Origin: Triplophysa rosa
Taxonomy: Eukaryota; Chordata; Actinopteri; Cypriniformes; Nemacheilidae
Assembly: GCF_024868665.1 (NCBI RefSeq)
Contig: NC_079908.1
Location: forward strand, 2,106,702-2,170,701
Direction of reading: 5' to 3'
Length of the DNA stretch: 64,000 nt
Below the pieces are notes generated by a model, which ran no database searches, was not told where the DNA came from, and was given only the letters and a program-made list of their open reading frames with translations. Within the stretch, counting starts at the first letter, position 1; the number at the start of each line of letters is the position of its first letter. This document shows, in pieces, positions 59,501 through 63,921 of the stretch. Both the position numbers and the translations under genes were made by a program.

Positions 59501-60336
59501 TTAACATTCACAAATCTGCTATTTGTTTACATTGATTCAATGGTTGCTTGCTGTCTGGGTATCCATGTGGAAAGGTACAATATGTGTACCTTTGAGGGTA
59601 CTGCTCAGTGACAAGCCATTGTACCCCTAAAGGTACAAATCTGCCACATTTTTTCTGACAGTGCTGGGTATCCATGTGGAAAGGTACAATACGTGGACCT
59701 TTGAGTGTATTGCCCCAGAGCCATTGTACCCCTAAAGGTACAAATTTGGCACATTTTTTCTGACAGTGTGCTTTCTTCCTAGATCTACACCAAAATGAGA
59801 ACTGCATCATGCTGCAGGATGCCGAGAGGTAGGTCACTTAATTGTGCACAACCTAGTGACGTACCTAGCTAGACAGAATTCGGCCTTAAAGCTGTGTGCC
59901 AAATATTTAGGCATCATAGGCATGCACAACACCTAAAATCTTTTTCTGAACAGTCACTGTGTACAGTAATTTTGAGCATCATCATTGGCATCTGCAACAT
60001 TTTTGTCCATAGGTGCATGCAGCTTTTTGACATTATAGGAATGTAAAGCATACTGTGTAATGCTGTGTAGAGAGGCAACTCGCTAAGTTTTGGTTGCCAT
60101 TTACTTAACACCAGAATGGTAATAATGTTTTGATAAGTATTAGTGTACCTCACAAATGCCTTAAATACAGTGTGTTTTCTGCAGAACACTGCATATACAG
60201 TTTGAATTGCAGCAAAGCTGTCTGCGGTGGTATGAGCTTATGCAGAGGGCCACATGCTCAACAACAGATGGGCACAAACATACTGATGCTGTGCCATGTG
60301 CTATAGACAGATGCATCTCTCACATAACACAATATG
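11464..60336 (+). CDS. ARAP-family ArfGAP/RhoGAP/ankyrin/PH protein (partial, 18 exons)
   Basis: ARAP proteins are large cytosolic and membrane-recruited regulators. They bind phosphoinositides through several PH domains and inactivate Arf and Rho GTPases. Coding exons, with matching phases wherever testable: 11464-11546, 11633-11682, 11876-12098, 12239-12343, 12544-12669, 12775-12835, 12936-13056, 13178-13335, 14883-14989, 15056-15374, 48257-48439, 48528-48696, 48816-48860, 51483-51600, 52571-52670, 52771-52989, 59783-59828, 60185-60336. Domain order is linker, PH, PH, ArfGAP, ankyrin-like, PH pieces, then the start of RhoGAP. Residues such as ITPYRTF and FGNKSAN lean toward ARAP2, but the paralogue is not certain, so no symbol is given. 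No SAM domain is seen, so the N-terminus may lie upstream. The 3' end is outside the window. The c16/c17 junction is unresolved. Confidence 0.82.
12544..13335 (+). CDS. ARAP coding exons c5-c8: first PH domain and start of second
   Basis: Four exons (12544-12669, 12775-12835, 12936-13056, 13178-13335) join in phase. [11 protein letters not shown] opens the PH fold, [17 protein letters not shown] is the next strand pair, FEFMAHSEG a late strand and KGWVSSLL the closing helix with its tryptophan. c8 then begins a second PH-like fold ([17 protein letters not shown]). PH domains of this family bind PtdIns(3,4,5)P3. The basic residues needed cannot be judged without a structure. Confidence 0.7.
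13759..14489. mobile_element. hAT-type nonautonomous element in ARAP intron
   Basis: It begins TAGGGTTGTCACGGTACC and ends GGTACACCGTGCAACCCTA, an imperfect terminal inverted repeat. It is flanked by a perfect 8-base target duplication CACTGGAC (13751-13758, 14490-14497). Eight-base duplications are characteristic of hAT transposition. No transposase is seen. Confidence 0.85.
14883..15374 (+). CDS. ARAP coding exons c9-c10: second PH domain and ArfGAP zinc finger
   Basis: c9 (14883-14989) reads [17 protein letters not shown] and ends ITPYRTF. c10 (15056-15374) finishes the PH domain with the helix around MWLDCLNDV. The ArfGAP zinc finger follows: CADC, sixteen residues, CEDC, i.e. Cx2Cx16Cx2C. 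Next come GEHRSMG with the catalytic arginine and SKVRSLKLD. All ArfGAP hallmark residues are present, so the domain looks functional. The donor GTGAGT follows at 15375. The next exon lies 33 kb away. Confidence 0.85.
15375..16170. other. ARAP long intron, start; no gene
   Basis: No exon is recognised in this stretch. It contains short G-rich and AT-rich segments that look like old repeat DNA. Confidence 0.4.
16171..17050. repeat. hAT-like end and AT-rich repeat DNA
   Basis: A segment starting TAGTGTTATAGTCAAGAACG is followed by repeated GAGACCAAGACAAGAC units, like the end of a fish hAT-type element. No matching right end is found. An ATA repeat lies at 16927-16945. Confidence 0.4.
17100..17410 (+). 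pseudogene. Third DIRS family: recombinase N-terminal fragment
   Basis: Residues [31 protein letters not shown] and [16 protein letters not shown] correspond to the recombinase core-binding region also seen at 5900-6057. The frame ends where other sequence begins near 17420. The C-terminal part resumes near 19010. Confidence 0.7.
17525..18245 (+). pseudogene. PIF/Harbinger-like transposon remnant
   Basis: A TIR-like GGGCCCATATTCATGAAAAA (near 17526) is followed by paired TCTTAGAA motifs, then an ATG at 17758 reading [11 protein letters not shown]. Further on, in residues near 18027-18190, the text [20 protein letters not shown] and then [10 protein letters not shown] resembles the N-terminal helical part of Harbinger transposases. 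A GT microsatellite (about 17840-17860) and the end of a foldback repeat (17885-17963) interrupt it. The DDE core is not seen. It lies inside the third DIRS element. Confidence 0.55.
18246..19005. other. Repeat-like DNA, no gene
   Basis: A short GT run lies at 18268-18290. No coding exon is recognised. A short direct repeat of ATGCATGTGCTCGATG lies near 18776-18811. Confidence 0.35.
19010..19540 (+). pseudogene. Third DIRS family: recombinase C-terminal part
   Basis: Residues [35 protein letters not shown] and [16 protein letters not shown], then EEICAAAGW, match in order the catalytic region of the copies at 6103-6240 and 8340-8670. The His-x-x-Arg box is present. The tyrosine motif after GW is not recognisable. 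Stops lie between the blocks. Confidence 0.7.
19723..19979 (+). repeat. Terminal foldback of third DIRS family
   Basis: Positions 19723-19775 and 19927-19979 are imperfect reverse complements (blocks GTGAATGAAGTCAACACGCC and GTTTTGACTTCATTCACAG). About 150 bases separate them. The position just after the recombinase and the arrangement match the foldback at 9263-9561 of another family. The motif CCCATACTGTGGCGT also occurs as a direct repeat near 19686 and 19921. Confidence 0.65.
19990..20391 (+). mobile_element. Terminal sequences of second DIRS family, up to an N
   Basis: Positions 19990-20043 and 20265-20319 are near-perfect reverse complements (core TTTGTAACCTCGGTTCCCTG). Between them lies the leader TTGTGTCGAACCGACAG with a TATA-like TATAAAAGGGAG near 20163. 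A second leader start follows at 20320-20372 and breaks off at the N at 20392. The same leader is seen at 6808-7000 and inverted at 28306-28401. Confidence 0.7.
20392..20392. other. Single undetermined base (assembly join?)
   Basis: One N sits between the DIRS leader fragment and the decayed RNase H region. Such lone Ns can mark a gap closed to minimal size. Confidence 0.6.
20400..22110 (+). pseudogene. Fourth DIRS-like body: RNase H and tyrosine recombinase, heavily decayed
   Basis: In shifting frames the translation gives [15 protein letters not shown] and HVLVRSDCT (RNase H), [19 protein letters not shown], and a linker. The recombinase end follows near 21846-21980: HSTR-like residues [18 protein letters not shown], then [18 protein letters not shown] with the tyrosine. 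Many stops and frameshifts occur. Codon content is much more GC-rich than the surroundings. It starts right after the N at 20392. Confidence 0.7.
22111..22690 (+). mobile_element. Noncoding tail of the decayed DIRS-like body
   Basis: GC-rich noncoding sequence continues the element to about 22680, where composition drops sharply to AT-rich. No terminal foldback is seen here, so the right end may be lost. Confidence 0.45.
22691..23234. other. Intron-like DNA upstream of the first visible ada exon
   Basis: AT-rich, with no exon recognised. The upstream ada exons, which should encode the catalytic glutamate segment, are not in this stretch nor elsewhere in the window. Confidence 0.5.
23235..26300 (+). 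CDS. ada: Adenosine deaminase, last five exons (5' part missing)
   Basis: ADA hydrolyses adenosine and deoxyadenosine to inosine forms in purine salvage, using zinc. Exons: 23235-23306 (72), 24619-24720 (102), 25378-25445 (68), 25815-25944 (130), 26196-26300 (105 with TGA). All have AG and GT borders and matching phases. They read [12 protein letters not shown] with the catalytic histidine, then [41 protein letters not shown] with the zinc and catalytic aspartates, and [11 protein letters not shown] to the end. The N-terminal part is absent from the window. The fragment lies on the same strand inside the large ARAP intron and between two N characters, so it may be a mis-joined contig or a partial duplication. 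Confidence 0.9.
23632..24031. mobile_element. TTAA-target MITE in ada intron
   Basis: The ends AGGGATAGTTCACCCAAAAA and TTTTTGGGTGGACTATCCCT are inverted repeats. They are flanked by TTAA at 23628-23631 and 24032-24035. It is 400 bases with no coding capacity. The family recurs at 51691-51983 and from 56785. A TTAA target is used by piggyBac and Kolobok transposases. Confidence 0.85.
26696..27956 (+). mobile_element. Nonautonomous DNA element, forward copy
   Basis: Ends GGCCATTCTACAGAATTGG and its imperfect inverse ACTGTAGAACGGCC form a terminal inverted repeat in a TATAT context on both sides. It is about 1.26 kb and AT-rich with no transposase. A second copy in opposite orientation lies at 30089-31070. 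It starts about 400 bases after the ada stop codon. Confidence 0.65.
27957..28304. other. AT-rich DNA, no gene
   Basis: Nothing recognisable is seen up to the N at 28305. Confidence 0.4.
28306..28401 (-). mobile_element. Second-family DIRS leader fragment, inverted, starting at an N
   Basis: The reverse complement gives CTCGACATTGTGTCGAACCG and CTTGAGAACCAATCGCTTCC, matching 20041-20106 and 20320-20372. It begins directly at the N (28305), so the join runs through a repeat. Confidence 0.75.
28402..29130. other. Intron DNA, no gene
   Basis: AT-rich, with no exon or repeat identified. Confidence 0.35.
29135..29300 (+). repeat. Possible tRNA-derived SINE head
   Basis: An A-box-like TGATCCAGTGGACC and, about 45 bases on, a B-box-like TGAGTTCGCATCCC fit the spacing of a tRNA-type RNA polymerase III promoter. 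The tail is short. Confidence is limited because the boxes are imperfect. Confidence 0.4.
29440..29560. repeat. Foldback-family fragment
   Basis: TTATTTATATAGCAATTTTC and GCAAAGCAACTTTACA match the family at 37097-37566 and 60450-61035. Confidence 0.6.
29568..30088. other. Repeat-like DNA
   Basis: A CAGGGGTGGCCAACTTAGC start near 29572 resembles a fish hAT-type repeat end. The following stretch (29670-29830) looks like another MITE. No gene is seen. Confidence 0.35.
30089..31070 (-). mobile_element. Nonautonomous DNA element, inverted copy
   Basis: This is the reverse-oriented relative of 26696-27956. Its right end reads TCTGTAGAATGGCCCAT and internal blocks such as CTAGTAATTGTGCAGTTAAT are shared in inverse. 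Together the pair could form an intramolecular hairpin. Confidence 0.65.
31071..31730. other. Intron DNA, no gene
   Basis: AT-rich; nothing recognised. Confidence 0.35.
31730..32215 (-). pseudogene. LINE (L2-like) reverse-transcriptase C-terminal fragment
   Basis: Reading the minus strand gives pieces like [18 protein letters not shown] and [14 protein letters not shown], later an IVNYCQ-type stretch and [12 protein letters not shown]. These follow the order of the C-terminal thumb region of L2/CR1-group LINE proteins. Frames are interrupted many times. It is 5'-truncated, as is usual for LINE copies. Confidence 0.5.
32360..33108. repeat. Dispersed repeat, copy 2 (LTR-like?)
   Basis: The right part (32884-33108) repeats 1-226. 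The left part contains a TTTATTAATCAGATTTCAAA block. The end near TATTCCCACA could be an LTR end, but no paired LTR or coding region is found. Confidence 0.45.
33133..33693. mobile_element. MITE with TTAA on the right, left end trimmed
   Basis: GGGTCATATGACA near 33136 is the inverse of TGCCATATGACCCC near 33679-33692, a short terminal inverted repeat. TTAA follows at 33694-33697. The left TTAA is missing, which fits truncation at the join with the preceding repeat. Confidence 0.5.
33821..34264 (-). repeat. Possible solo LTR (gypsy-like), minus orientation
   Basis: The block starts TGTCATGACACGGAGG and ends near GGGCCAAAACA, and contains GACCCAATCGCAGACAGG followed by an ACATTTATTAAC stretch. 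Fish gypsy-type LTRs show such features in reverse. No clear target duplication is seen. Confidence 0.35.
34265..35227 (+). other. LTR/leader-like sequence with two primer-binding-site-like motifs
   Basis: TGGCGCCCAA occurs at 35143 and TGGCGCCCAAAG at 35195. This motif is the usual primer-binding site for tRNA-Lys in LTR elements. A 21-base direct repeat TTTCAAGACCACTACGTTAC plus A lies at 35171 and 35207. A TA microsatellite lies at 35036-35065. No gag or pol frame follows; an L2-like LINE begins instead. Confidence 0.4.
35228..36945 (-). pseudogene. L2-like LINE, endonuclease end plus reverse transcriptase, 5'-truncated
   Basis: On the minus strand, from high to low coordinates: [16 protein letters not shown] with LDLVLTRNC and SDHFFIKF is the end of an APE-type endonuclease. 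Then come [17 protein letters not shown] blocks with [11 protein letters not shown], and the catalytic [10 protein letters not shown] (near 35740). Last are [12 protein letters not shown] and [15 protein letters not shown]. Several frames are used, so it is dead. The 5' end stops inside the endonuclease. LINE proteins reverse-transcribe at a nicked target. Confidence 0.75.
36946..37096. other. Short spacer
   Basis: No feature is seen between the LINE 5' break and the foldback repeat. Confidence 0.3.
37097..37566. mobile_element. Foldback / MITE-like repeat
   Basis: The left end CAATTCAATTCAATTTTATT and the right end reading AACATTGAATTGAATTG are inverted. Inner blocks AAAGCAGCTTTACAGG and CCTGTAAAGCTGCTTTG are also inverse of each other. 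About 470 bases. Relatives lie at 17885-17963, 29440-29560 and 60450-61035. Confidence 0.7.
37567..38611. other. Repeat-like DNA, possible Tc1-like end
   Basis: GGGGGCTAATATTTTTGTCC near 37903, then CCAACTGTA, resembles the end of fish Tc1-type elements. No partner end is found. A 100-residue minus-strand frame at 38115-38417 has no recognised similarity and is not called a gene. Confidence 0.35.
38612..40650. mobile_element. hAT-type element, right-truncated, with a second hAT inside
   Basis: It starts CAGAGGTGGCTAGTAACGCG and matches the intact copy at 53973-55195 through most of its length, including ACTTAAGAACACGCAGAACA. It is interrupted at 38979-40017 by another element. No right inverted repeat is found, so the true end near 40650 is uncertain. 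Confidence 0.75.
38979..40017. mobile_element. Nested hAT-type element with clean target duplication
   Basis: Ends TAGTGGTAGGCGATAC and GGATCGATCCGCCCACCCCTA minus its last base pair form an imperfect inverted repeat. The flanks are a perfect 8-base duplication CTCACTCC (38971-38978, 40018-40025). Removing one copy plus the insert restores the host element sequence seen at 54365-54385. A 94-residue frame inside (39252-39536) is AT-rich and not recognised. Confidence 0.85.
40651..42180. other. Intron DNA, no gene recognised
   Basis: Two direct copies of GTGGGAGGAGC with flanking similarity lie near 41069 and 41099. No exon is recognised. Confidence 0.35.
42181..42300. repeat. Teleost dispersed repeat module
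   Basis: TGTAAGTCGCTTTGGATAAA followed by AGCATATGCAGAC is a module very common in fish genomes, often at ends of nonautonomous elements. Confidence 0.5.
42330..42650. repeat. Dispersed repeat (also at 51650-52150)
   Basis: Blocks CAAGTTGGTATGATT, GTCTTCATGAAATGTCT and GGTGCATGTCTCTTTAA recur in order at 51670-52115. There, a TTAA-target MITE separates the first two. Confidence 0.65.
43868..43985. repeat. 30-base tandem repeat inside the LTR element
   Basis: Units based on ACCTCTGGAAGGCCGGACAG recur about four times. In the minus-strand frame this gives repeated LPEVFE-type residues. Confidence 0.7.
43980..44366 (-). CDS. Retrotransposon gag-like protein
   Basis: 128 residues starting [36 protein letters not shown] and [12 protein letters not shown] match the capsid-like region of fish gypsy-group gag proteins. 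Its start lies near the 5' LTR on the minus strand, as expected. It lacks a zinc knuckle. Beyond its stop at 43980, overlapping minus-strand frames (43248-43996) with repeated LPEVFE and FQRSSSRSCPA units are low-complexity. Confidence 0.6.
   Translation of the reverse strand: MMEYIHSSEAALLDLRQDGRPLESYVEEFAGLCSRVSWSDSFLNRLFLTGLDDDLLVLILLPDTDEFPLEDFINRVLEAMGSAFCVGRADEDLSDRHSEPVNSGELALARPISIPHSSTMPHRRGKRP
44890..46350 (+). mobile_element. LTR-like element (solo LTR?), forward copy
   Basis: It starts TGTAGTGTATGG, ends ATACACTACA, and is flanked by ATAT on both sides. It contains a TATA-like TTTTAAATAAGG near 45854 and AATAAA near 46026, in the order of an LTR promoter and polyadenylation signal. 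No gag or pol is present. The inverted copy is 48978-50425. The pair shares most of about 1.45 kb. Confidence 0.65.
46351..47475. other. Intron DNA, unidentified repeat-like parts
   Basis: A poly-A run at 46660-46672 and a poly-G run at 46830-46839 are present. A GC-rich stretch with ATGGCGGCAACGCCGTGGG lies near 46790. No exon in phase with ARAP is seen. Confidence 0.35.
47476..47789 (-). repeat. tRNA-derived SINE
   Basis: On the minus strand it begins GGGGGCAGTCGTGACC. An A-box TAATGGTTAGAGA lies at 47773-47761 and a B-box GGTTCAAGCC at 47734-47725, spaced as in tRNA genes. The body follows with AACCCATCCAAGTGCACACA on the plus strand. Such SINEs are transcribed by RNA polymerase III and copied by LINE enzymes. 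Confidence 0.8.
47790..48256. other. Intron just before ARAP exon c11
   Basis: No coding exon. It ends with a CCCACAG acceptor. Confidence 0.4.
48257..48860 (+). CDS. ARAP coding exons c11-c13: end of ArfGAP and ankyrin-like region
   Basis: c11 (48257-48439) starts in the phase left by c10 and reads [14 protein letters not shown], completing ArfGAP, then [12 protein letters not shown]. c12 (48528-48696) reads as an ankyrin-like helix pair ([31 protein letters not shown]). c13 (48816-48860) is a 45-base linker. Acceptors and donors are canonical. This trio is flanked by long inverted copies of one LTR-like repeat (44890-46350 and 48978-50425). Confidence 0.8.
48978..50425 (-). mobile_element. 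LTR-like element, inverted copy
   Basis: This is the reverse complement of most of 44890-46350: it starts TGTAGTGTATTTTGGGG and ends CCGACCAGACCCTACA. It lies in the intron after exon c13. The flanks (CATC left, GTCT right) do not match, so the ends may have been altered after insertion. Confidence 0.65.
50455..50572. repeat. GT microsatellite
   Basis: A long GT run with GC interruptions. On the minus strand it encodes a meaningless THTHTH frame. Confidence 0.95.
50573..51482. other. ARAP intron c13/c14, no gene
   Basis: AT-rich; nothing recognised. It ends in a TTG repeat before the acceptor of c14. Confidence 0.4.
51483..51600 (+). CDS. ARAP coding exon c14
   Basis: The exon of 118 bases follows a long T/TTG-rich acceptor tract and continues the phase of c13. 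It reads [19 protein letters not shown] and ends [11 protein letters not shown]. The latter resembles a PH strand pair. The donor is GTAAGA. Confidence 0.7.
51691..51983. mobile_element. TTAA-target MITE inserted into an older repeat
   Basis: Same family as 23632-24031, with TTACTCACCCTC on the left and GGGTGAGTAAATGATGACAG then AAACTATCCCT on the right. The left terminal repeat is eroded. TTAA lies at 51687-51690 and 51984-51987. The flanks join to give the repeat seen uninterrupted at 42420-42460. Confidence 0.75.
52571..52670 (+). CDS. ARAP coding exon c15: PH end
   Basis: 100 bases in phase with c14, reading [19 protein letters not shown] then a closing helix [11 protein letters not shown]. 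The donor GTAACA is acceptable. Confidence 0.7.
52771..52989 (+). CDS. ARAP coding exon c16: PH-like, 3' boundary unresolved
   Basis: After the acceptor GTGTGTAG the frame of c15 continues as [18 protein letters not shown] and [15 protein letters not shown], like the start of another PH fold. The frame runs to a TAA at 52987-52989. No strong GT donor in the phase needed by c17 is visible. A CA|GTATCA site near 52967 would put c17 out of frame. A transposon end begins 43 bases after the stop. The exon may use a weak donor, or the gene may be truncated here. Confidence 0.6.
   Translation: MLLGDTALDEDLEGVYAMSRASVRQGASLDCVEVWCTLQTGILNIFTRPHCSRDKLLLGSDTHCCQYHITYL
53630..53830 (+). pseudogene. Degenerate THAP zinc-finger domain
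   Basis: The frame reads [19 protein letters not shown], then [14 protein letters not shown], a stop, then [16 protein letters not shown]. The CxxC start, the LP and W positions and the CxxH end fit a C2CH THAP finger. Two in-frame stops are present. THAP fingers bind the transposon ends in Kolobok and P elements. Confidence 0.55.
53973..55195. mobile_element. hAT-type element, complete ends
   Basis: It starts CAGAGGTGGGTAGTAACGCG and ends GCTACTCTACCCACCTCTG. A perfect 8-base target duplication ATATTTAG lies at 53965-53972 and 55196-55203. At 1223 bases it encodes no transposase; a 148-residue frame inside is not recognised. A truncated sister copy is at 38612-40650. Confidence 0.85.
56785..57065. 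mobile_element. MITE fragment of the TTAA family
   Basis: AGGGACACTCCACCCAAAAA then TACTCACCCTCTAG follow a TTAA at 56781-56784. This matches 23632-24031 to about two thirds of its length. The right terminal repeat is missing. Confidence 0.6.
57755..58839. mobile_element. Innermost hAT-type element of the nest
   Basis: It starts TAGTGTTGTCAAAAGTACCG and ends TTGGTACCATGACAACACTA. A perfect 8-base duplication GTAACAAG lies at 57747-57754 and 58840-58847. 1085 bases, no transposase. Confidence 0.85.
59783..60336 (+). CDS. ARAP coding exons c17-c18: PH end and start of RhoGAP
   Basis: c17 (59783-59828) reads [14 protein letters not shown]. c18 (60185-60336) continues in phase with [20 protein letters not shown], a PH C-terminal helix. 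It then gives [18 protein letters not shown], the segment with which ARAP RhoGAP domains begin. The donor GTAAGTG is strong. RhoGAP exons with the arginine finger must lie downstream. The acceptor of c17 lies 14 bases after the end of the transposon nest. Confidence 0.72.
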
Positions 60337-60449
60337 GTAAGTGACTGTCTGGAGTTATAGCAGTTCTGAGTTTTACGAAGATAAAAAAGATTCAGTTTAT
60401 TTGAGTTAATTATTATAACTTAAATATAAGTTATAGTTGTTATATACTT

Positions 60450-61035
60450 TTCATATTTATTTATATAGCATTTTGTACAATGTTGCAATGTTTAAAAGCA
60501 GCTTTACAAGAAAATTAAGAATTTAAAAGTAAAAAAAAACTAAATAAATAGCATACACTATATACAGTATATACAGTATATATATATATATATATACTAT
60601 ATAATACATGGCATTGCAAATTTTATTGTCCTGATAGATTATGATACTAGAACTGTATATGCTTTTTTCTTTAGTCAATTAATATGATAGATAATGAATA
60701 TATTGAACCAGATGTGCCTTTTCACCTTACATGGAAATGTATATTTTTCTAAATATTAATAGAATTATATATAGAAGAATTATATAAGAACAGGACTGTA
60801 ACATATATAGAGAATTTGCAGTACTACGATGAAAAAAAGTGTAATCTCTAAAGAAAATGTGCAGTAAGAAGATAAAGTCTGTAAGATTGTAGTTGGATCC
60901 GTATAATGAAAACTATATTAGCAAAGTTTTCAAAACAATAGGCTAAGCTTATGTCAGAAGTCTCCCAGTGAACAAGCCAACAGTCTGACAGTGGCAAGGA
61001 ACTAAAACTTAAATGTACAAATAAAAAAAATAAAA
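60450..61035. repeat. Foldback-family fragment, target of the LINE
   Basis: TTTATTTATATAGCATTTTG and AAAAGCAGCTTTACAAG, then AAGCCAACAGTCTGACAGTG, match 37110-37330. A TA microsatellite lies inside at about 60555-60600. The L1/Tx1-like element starts directly after it. Confidence 0.55.
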
Positions 61036-61187
61036 ACTGACTTCCGGTTTGGGGCGATGGAGTAAACACGCGTTGAGTCGTGCTCCCGCATTTTCACTTT
61101 AAATCTACCTCAAAACCCCACCACTTTTTAAAATTCTACTACTAGTTGGAAATTATTTTGTTTGTATACACATAGCCGCACCGTAGT

Positions 61188-61960
61188 ATGGCAGCTAAAT
61201 CAGCAAAACAAAGTAAAAAGGACCAGAAGATTGAGACGTGCTGAGACGACGGTAAAGATGTTAGCATGGCAGCTATCACTAACCTGCTGGAGGATCACCG
61301 GGTTGCTCTCTCTGCAGACTTTAAATCTACCGTTTCGAAACTTGAGAGAAAGCTGGACCAAATTCAAGCAACCGTGACGGAACACGCCGCTAAGATTGCT
61401 TCGCTCGAGACAAACGCAAATTCGCAGGACGAGCACGCACGCGCTTTAGAATCTACATGTGCTATGTTAACAGAGAGTAATGCTAAACTGTTAGCTAAGT
61501 GGTCGATCTTGAGTCCCGTAGCCGGCGTAATAATATACGAATTATTGGCCTACCTGAATCCATTGAAGGTCCTCGTCCTTCTGTCTTTTTCTCTGAGCTA
61601 TTCGCAGAAGTGTTTGGAAATGGTGTTCTGGAATCTCCGCCGGAATGTGATAGAGCGCACTGGTCACTGGCTGACAAACCGAGGCCGGGGCAAAGGCCTA
61701 GGCCTGTTATCATCCGGCTTCACAAGTTTCAGCAGAAGGAAAAAATTATCCGCGAGGCCAGGTTGAAGAGGGGGAAGCTTTACTATCGCGGCACTCCTAT
61801 TGCTGTTTACAAGGATTACGCTCCGGAGGTGCTGGAACAACGTTAGAAGTACAAAGAGGTACTGTCTGAACTTTATAAACTGGGCCTAAAACCAGCGCTA
61901 CTGTTCCCAGCCAGGCTTACTATTGTAACGAAGGAGGGAAATAGGAGAAAACTTGCATAA
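61188..61960 (+). pseudogene. LINE ORF1 RNA-binding protein, lightly damaged
   Basis: ATG at 61188 reads MAAKSAKQSKKDQKIETC, then a TGA at 61242. The same frame continues with a heptad-like coiled coil (LERKLDQIQATVTEHAAKIA). A one-base shift near 61498 leads to VDLESRSRRNNIRIIGLPE, the RRM-like core of L1 ORF1 proteins. A C-terminal part includes FQQKEKIIREARLKRG. A TAG at 61844 is followed by in-frame KYKEVLSELYKLGLKPALLF. ORF1p trimers coat the LINE RNA. The lesions are one early stop, one frameshift and one late stop. Confidence 0.75.
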
Positions 61961-62943
61961 GTCGCTGAAGCTAAGAATTATATTGCCTCCCTAAGCTCTG
62001 ATGTGCATCAAACATGAAGTGACTAATGCGATAACTCACGTCTGGTTAGGTTGCTGATTCAAGAGAAGCTGAGTGTGCCTTCGAGTTCATCGTTCTACTT
62101 TAAAAAACATCTAGGTTGTTATATAAACCCGACTTTCAGACCAGGTTGTGGAGTTTTCAATTTATGCTGTCAAAATACCTAAGATTGGTCATGTGTATCT
62201 CGAGTTTGTATTATCTGTTCATTTAATGAAAACACATTATGCACGGCTTCGTACACCTAATTTGTTCGTTTATGAATATATATGCGAGCCTGTTCCCTTT
62301 TTTAAAATTTATTTATCTTTTCTTCTGCTAGTATTGTGATGATGATTATTGTTTTGTTATACATTTTTTCCTACACGTATTCAAAATTATTATAAACATT
62401 TTTTTTTCAAATCACGAGCAACAGGCTGGACTTTTTCGTTTTAACATGTAAAATTCAAGATCTGGTGTTATGGCATTTTAGCAATAGGTGATGATGTACC
62501 ATGTATTGTATTCCTTTATATTTGTATGCATTCATCACTTCTTTGGTAAATATACATCATGTATGTATATTCATGTAATTTCTGTTGTTATACTGCAAGG
62601 TTTATTTTATTTTTCTTATAATTTAATTTATTTTTTATGTTTTATTGGTCCTTGCCCAACTATTATTTAATCTCACAAGAAGAAGGGTTTACCCTTATAT
62701 AAGTGGTGGGAATGAGACGTAGGAAGTCCTGAAAGCATGGAGTTGTGCTGCTCAGATAATGTTTGTACCTTTGAGGATGTTTATGAGGCCACAAGTGGGT
62801 TTTTTGTTTATTTATTTTATTCATTTATTTATTTTTATGTAGTTGTTTCATTTTCTGTCCTTATCCCTTCTGTTTTTGGTGTCCTTTATCTGTTACAGAG
62901 GGCAATTTGGCTTCCAAACACTTTAATCTATATACTGCCTTAG
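61961..62943. other. LINE inter-ORF spacer, or inserted DNA
   Basis: AT-rich stretch with no domain recognised. Near-1 kb spacing is long for an L1-type element, so part of it may be inserted or is simply noncoding. Confidence 0.4.
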
Positions 62944-63921
62944 ATGGCTGCTGATACTTCAAGGATGGGTAAAGGTGTGCGCCTGATTTCATGGAATACT
63001 AAGGGAATGAACAAGGCCGTTAAGATTGGTAAAGTAATGATGCAGTTACAACATTTAAAAGGGGATATCATATTCTTGCAGGAAACTCATATTAGAACAT
63101 CAGATGTCCAGCGTATCAAAAGGGCTTGGATGAATCATGTGTTTCACTCCAAATTTTCTGCCAAGGCTCGGGGGGCTGCTATTATTATTAGTAGGAAAAT
63201 TTTGTTTGAACCAGCACAAGTTATTGAGGATGTTAATGGTCATTATATCATGGTATCAGGCCTGTTACAGAACCTTCCAGTTGTCCTAGTTTCTATCTAT
63301 GCCCCCAACTGGGACAATGAGCAATTCTTTACTAATTTATTTGCTAAAATTCCAAACAGCGACAACCACCATATACTGATAGGGGGTGATTTTAATTTGG
63401 TGCAAGACACAAATCTTGATAGGTCATCAACTAAACAGATAAATCTTTCGAATTCAGCTAAAATAGTCCTTAACTGTTCATCCCATTTGGGGCTCTCAAA
63501 CCCCTGGAGATTTAAAAACCCCCATAGTAAAGTCTTCTCATTTTTTTCTCCCCCACATCACAGCTTTTCCCGGATCGATTTCTTTTTAATTGACAATACG
63601 TTGTTACATCGAGTCACTGCTAGTGATTACCACCCAATAGTTATTTCAGACCATGCTCCTACATCACTCGACATTAACTTCCCACTTAGTGTTACTTCCC
63701 CACCTTCATGGAAATTTAGCTCTCACTTATTAGCAGATCACGAATTCAAAGATTTTGTTGCCACTCAAATTACTGACTACATCACATTCAATGATACCCC
63801 CGAAGTTAGTAGTGTTTTTCTATGGGAAGCTCTCAAAGCTTTTGTTCGGGGTCAGATTATTTCCTTCATTTCATATCTGCGTAGGGCTGAAAGAGCTTTT
63901 TGGACAAACTTTTTAAATTAG
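62944..63921 (+). pseudogene. LINE ORF2, APE-type endonuclease (partial)
   Basis: 325 residues from MAADTSRMGKGVRLISWNTK. Endonuclease motifs in order: SWNTKGMN (asparagine), FLQETH (glutamate), SIYAPN, GGDFNLV, SRIDFFL and SDHAP (aspartate and histidine). All catalytic blocks are present. The frame ends with TAG at 63919-63921, but in a neighbouring frame LDETYAVSPSPTLYKYRLV continues to the window end, so one base change breaks the protein. The endonuclease nicks target DNA to prime reverse transcription. Confidence 0.8.

Larger units (their letters stand above)
53032..59768. mobile_element. CACTA-like foldback element hosting a transposon nest
   Basis: Outer ends CACTGTCAGAAAAAATGTG and CACATTTTTTCTGACAGTG are perfect inverted repeats. 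The inversion continues inward for roughly 0.5-0.6 kb per arm once inserted elements are removed. The core is made of 53032-53307, 56053-56148 and 58893-59768. CACTG termini suggest the CACTA/EnSpm superfamily. The right arm carries a duplicated terminal block (GGGTATCCATGTGGAAAGGT at 59556 and 59666). The element fills the ARAP intron between c16 and c17. Confidence 0.75.
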
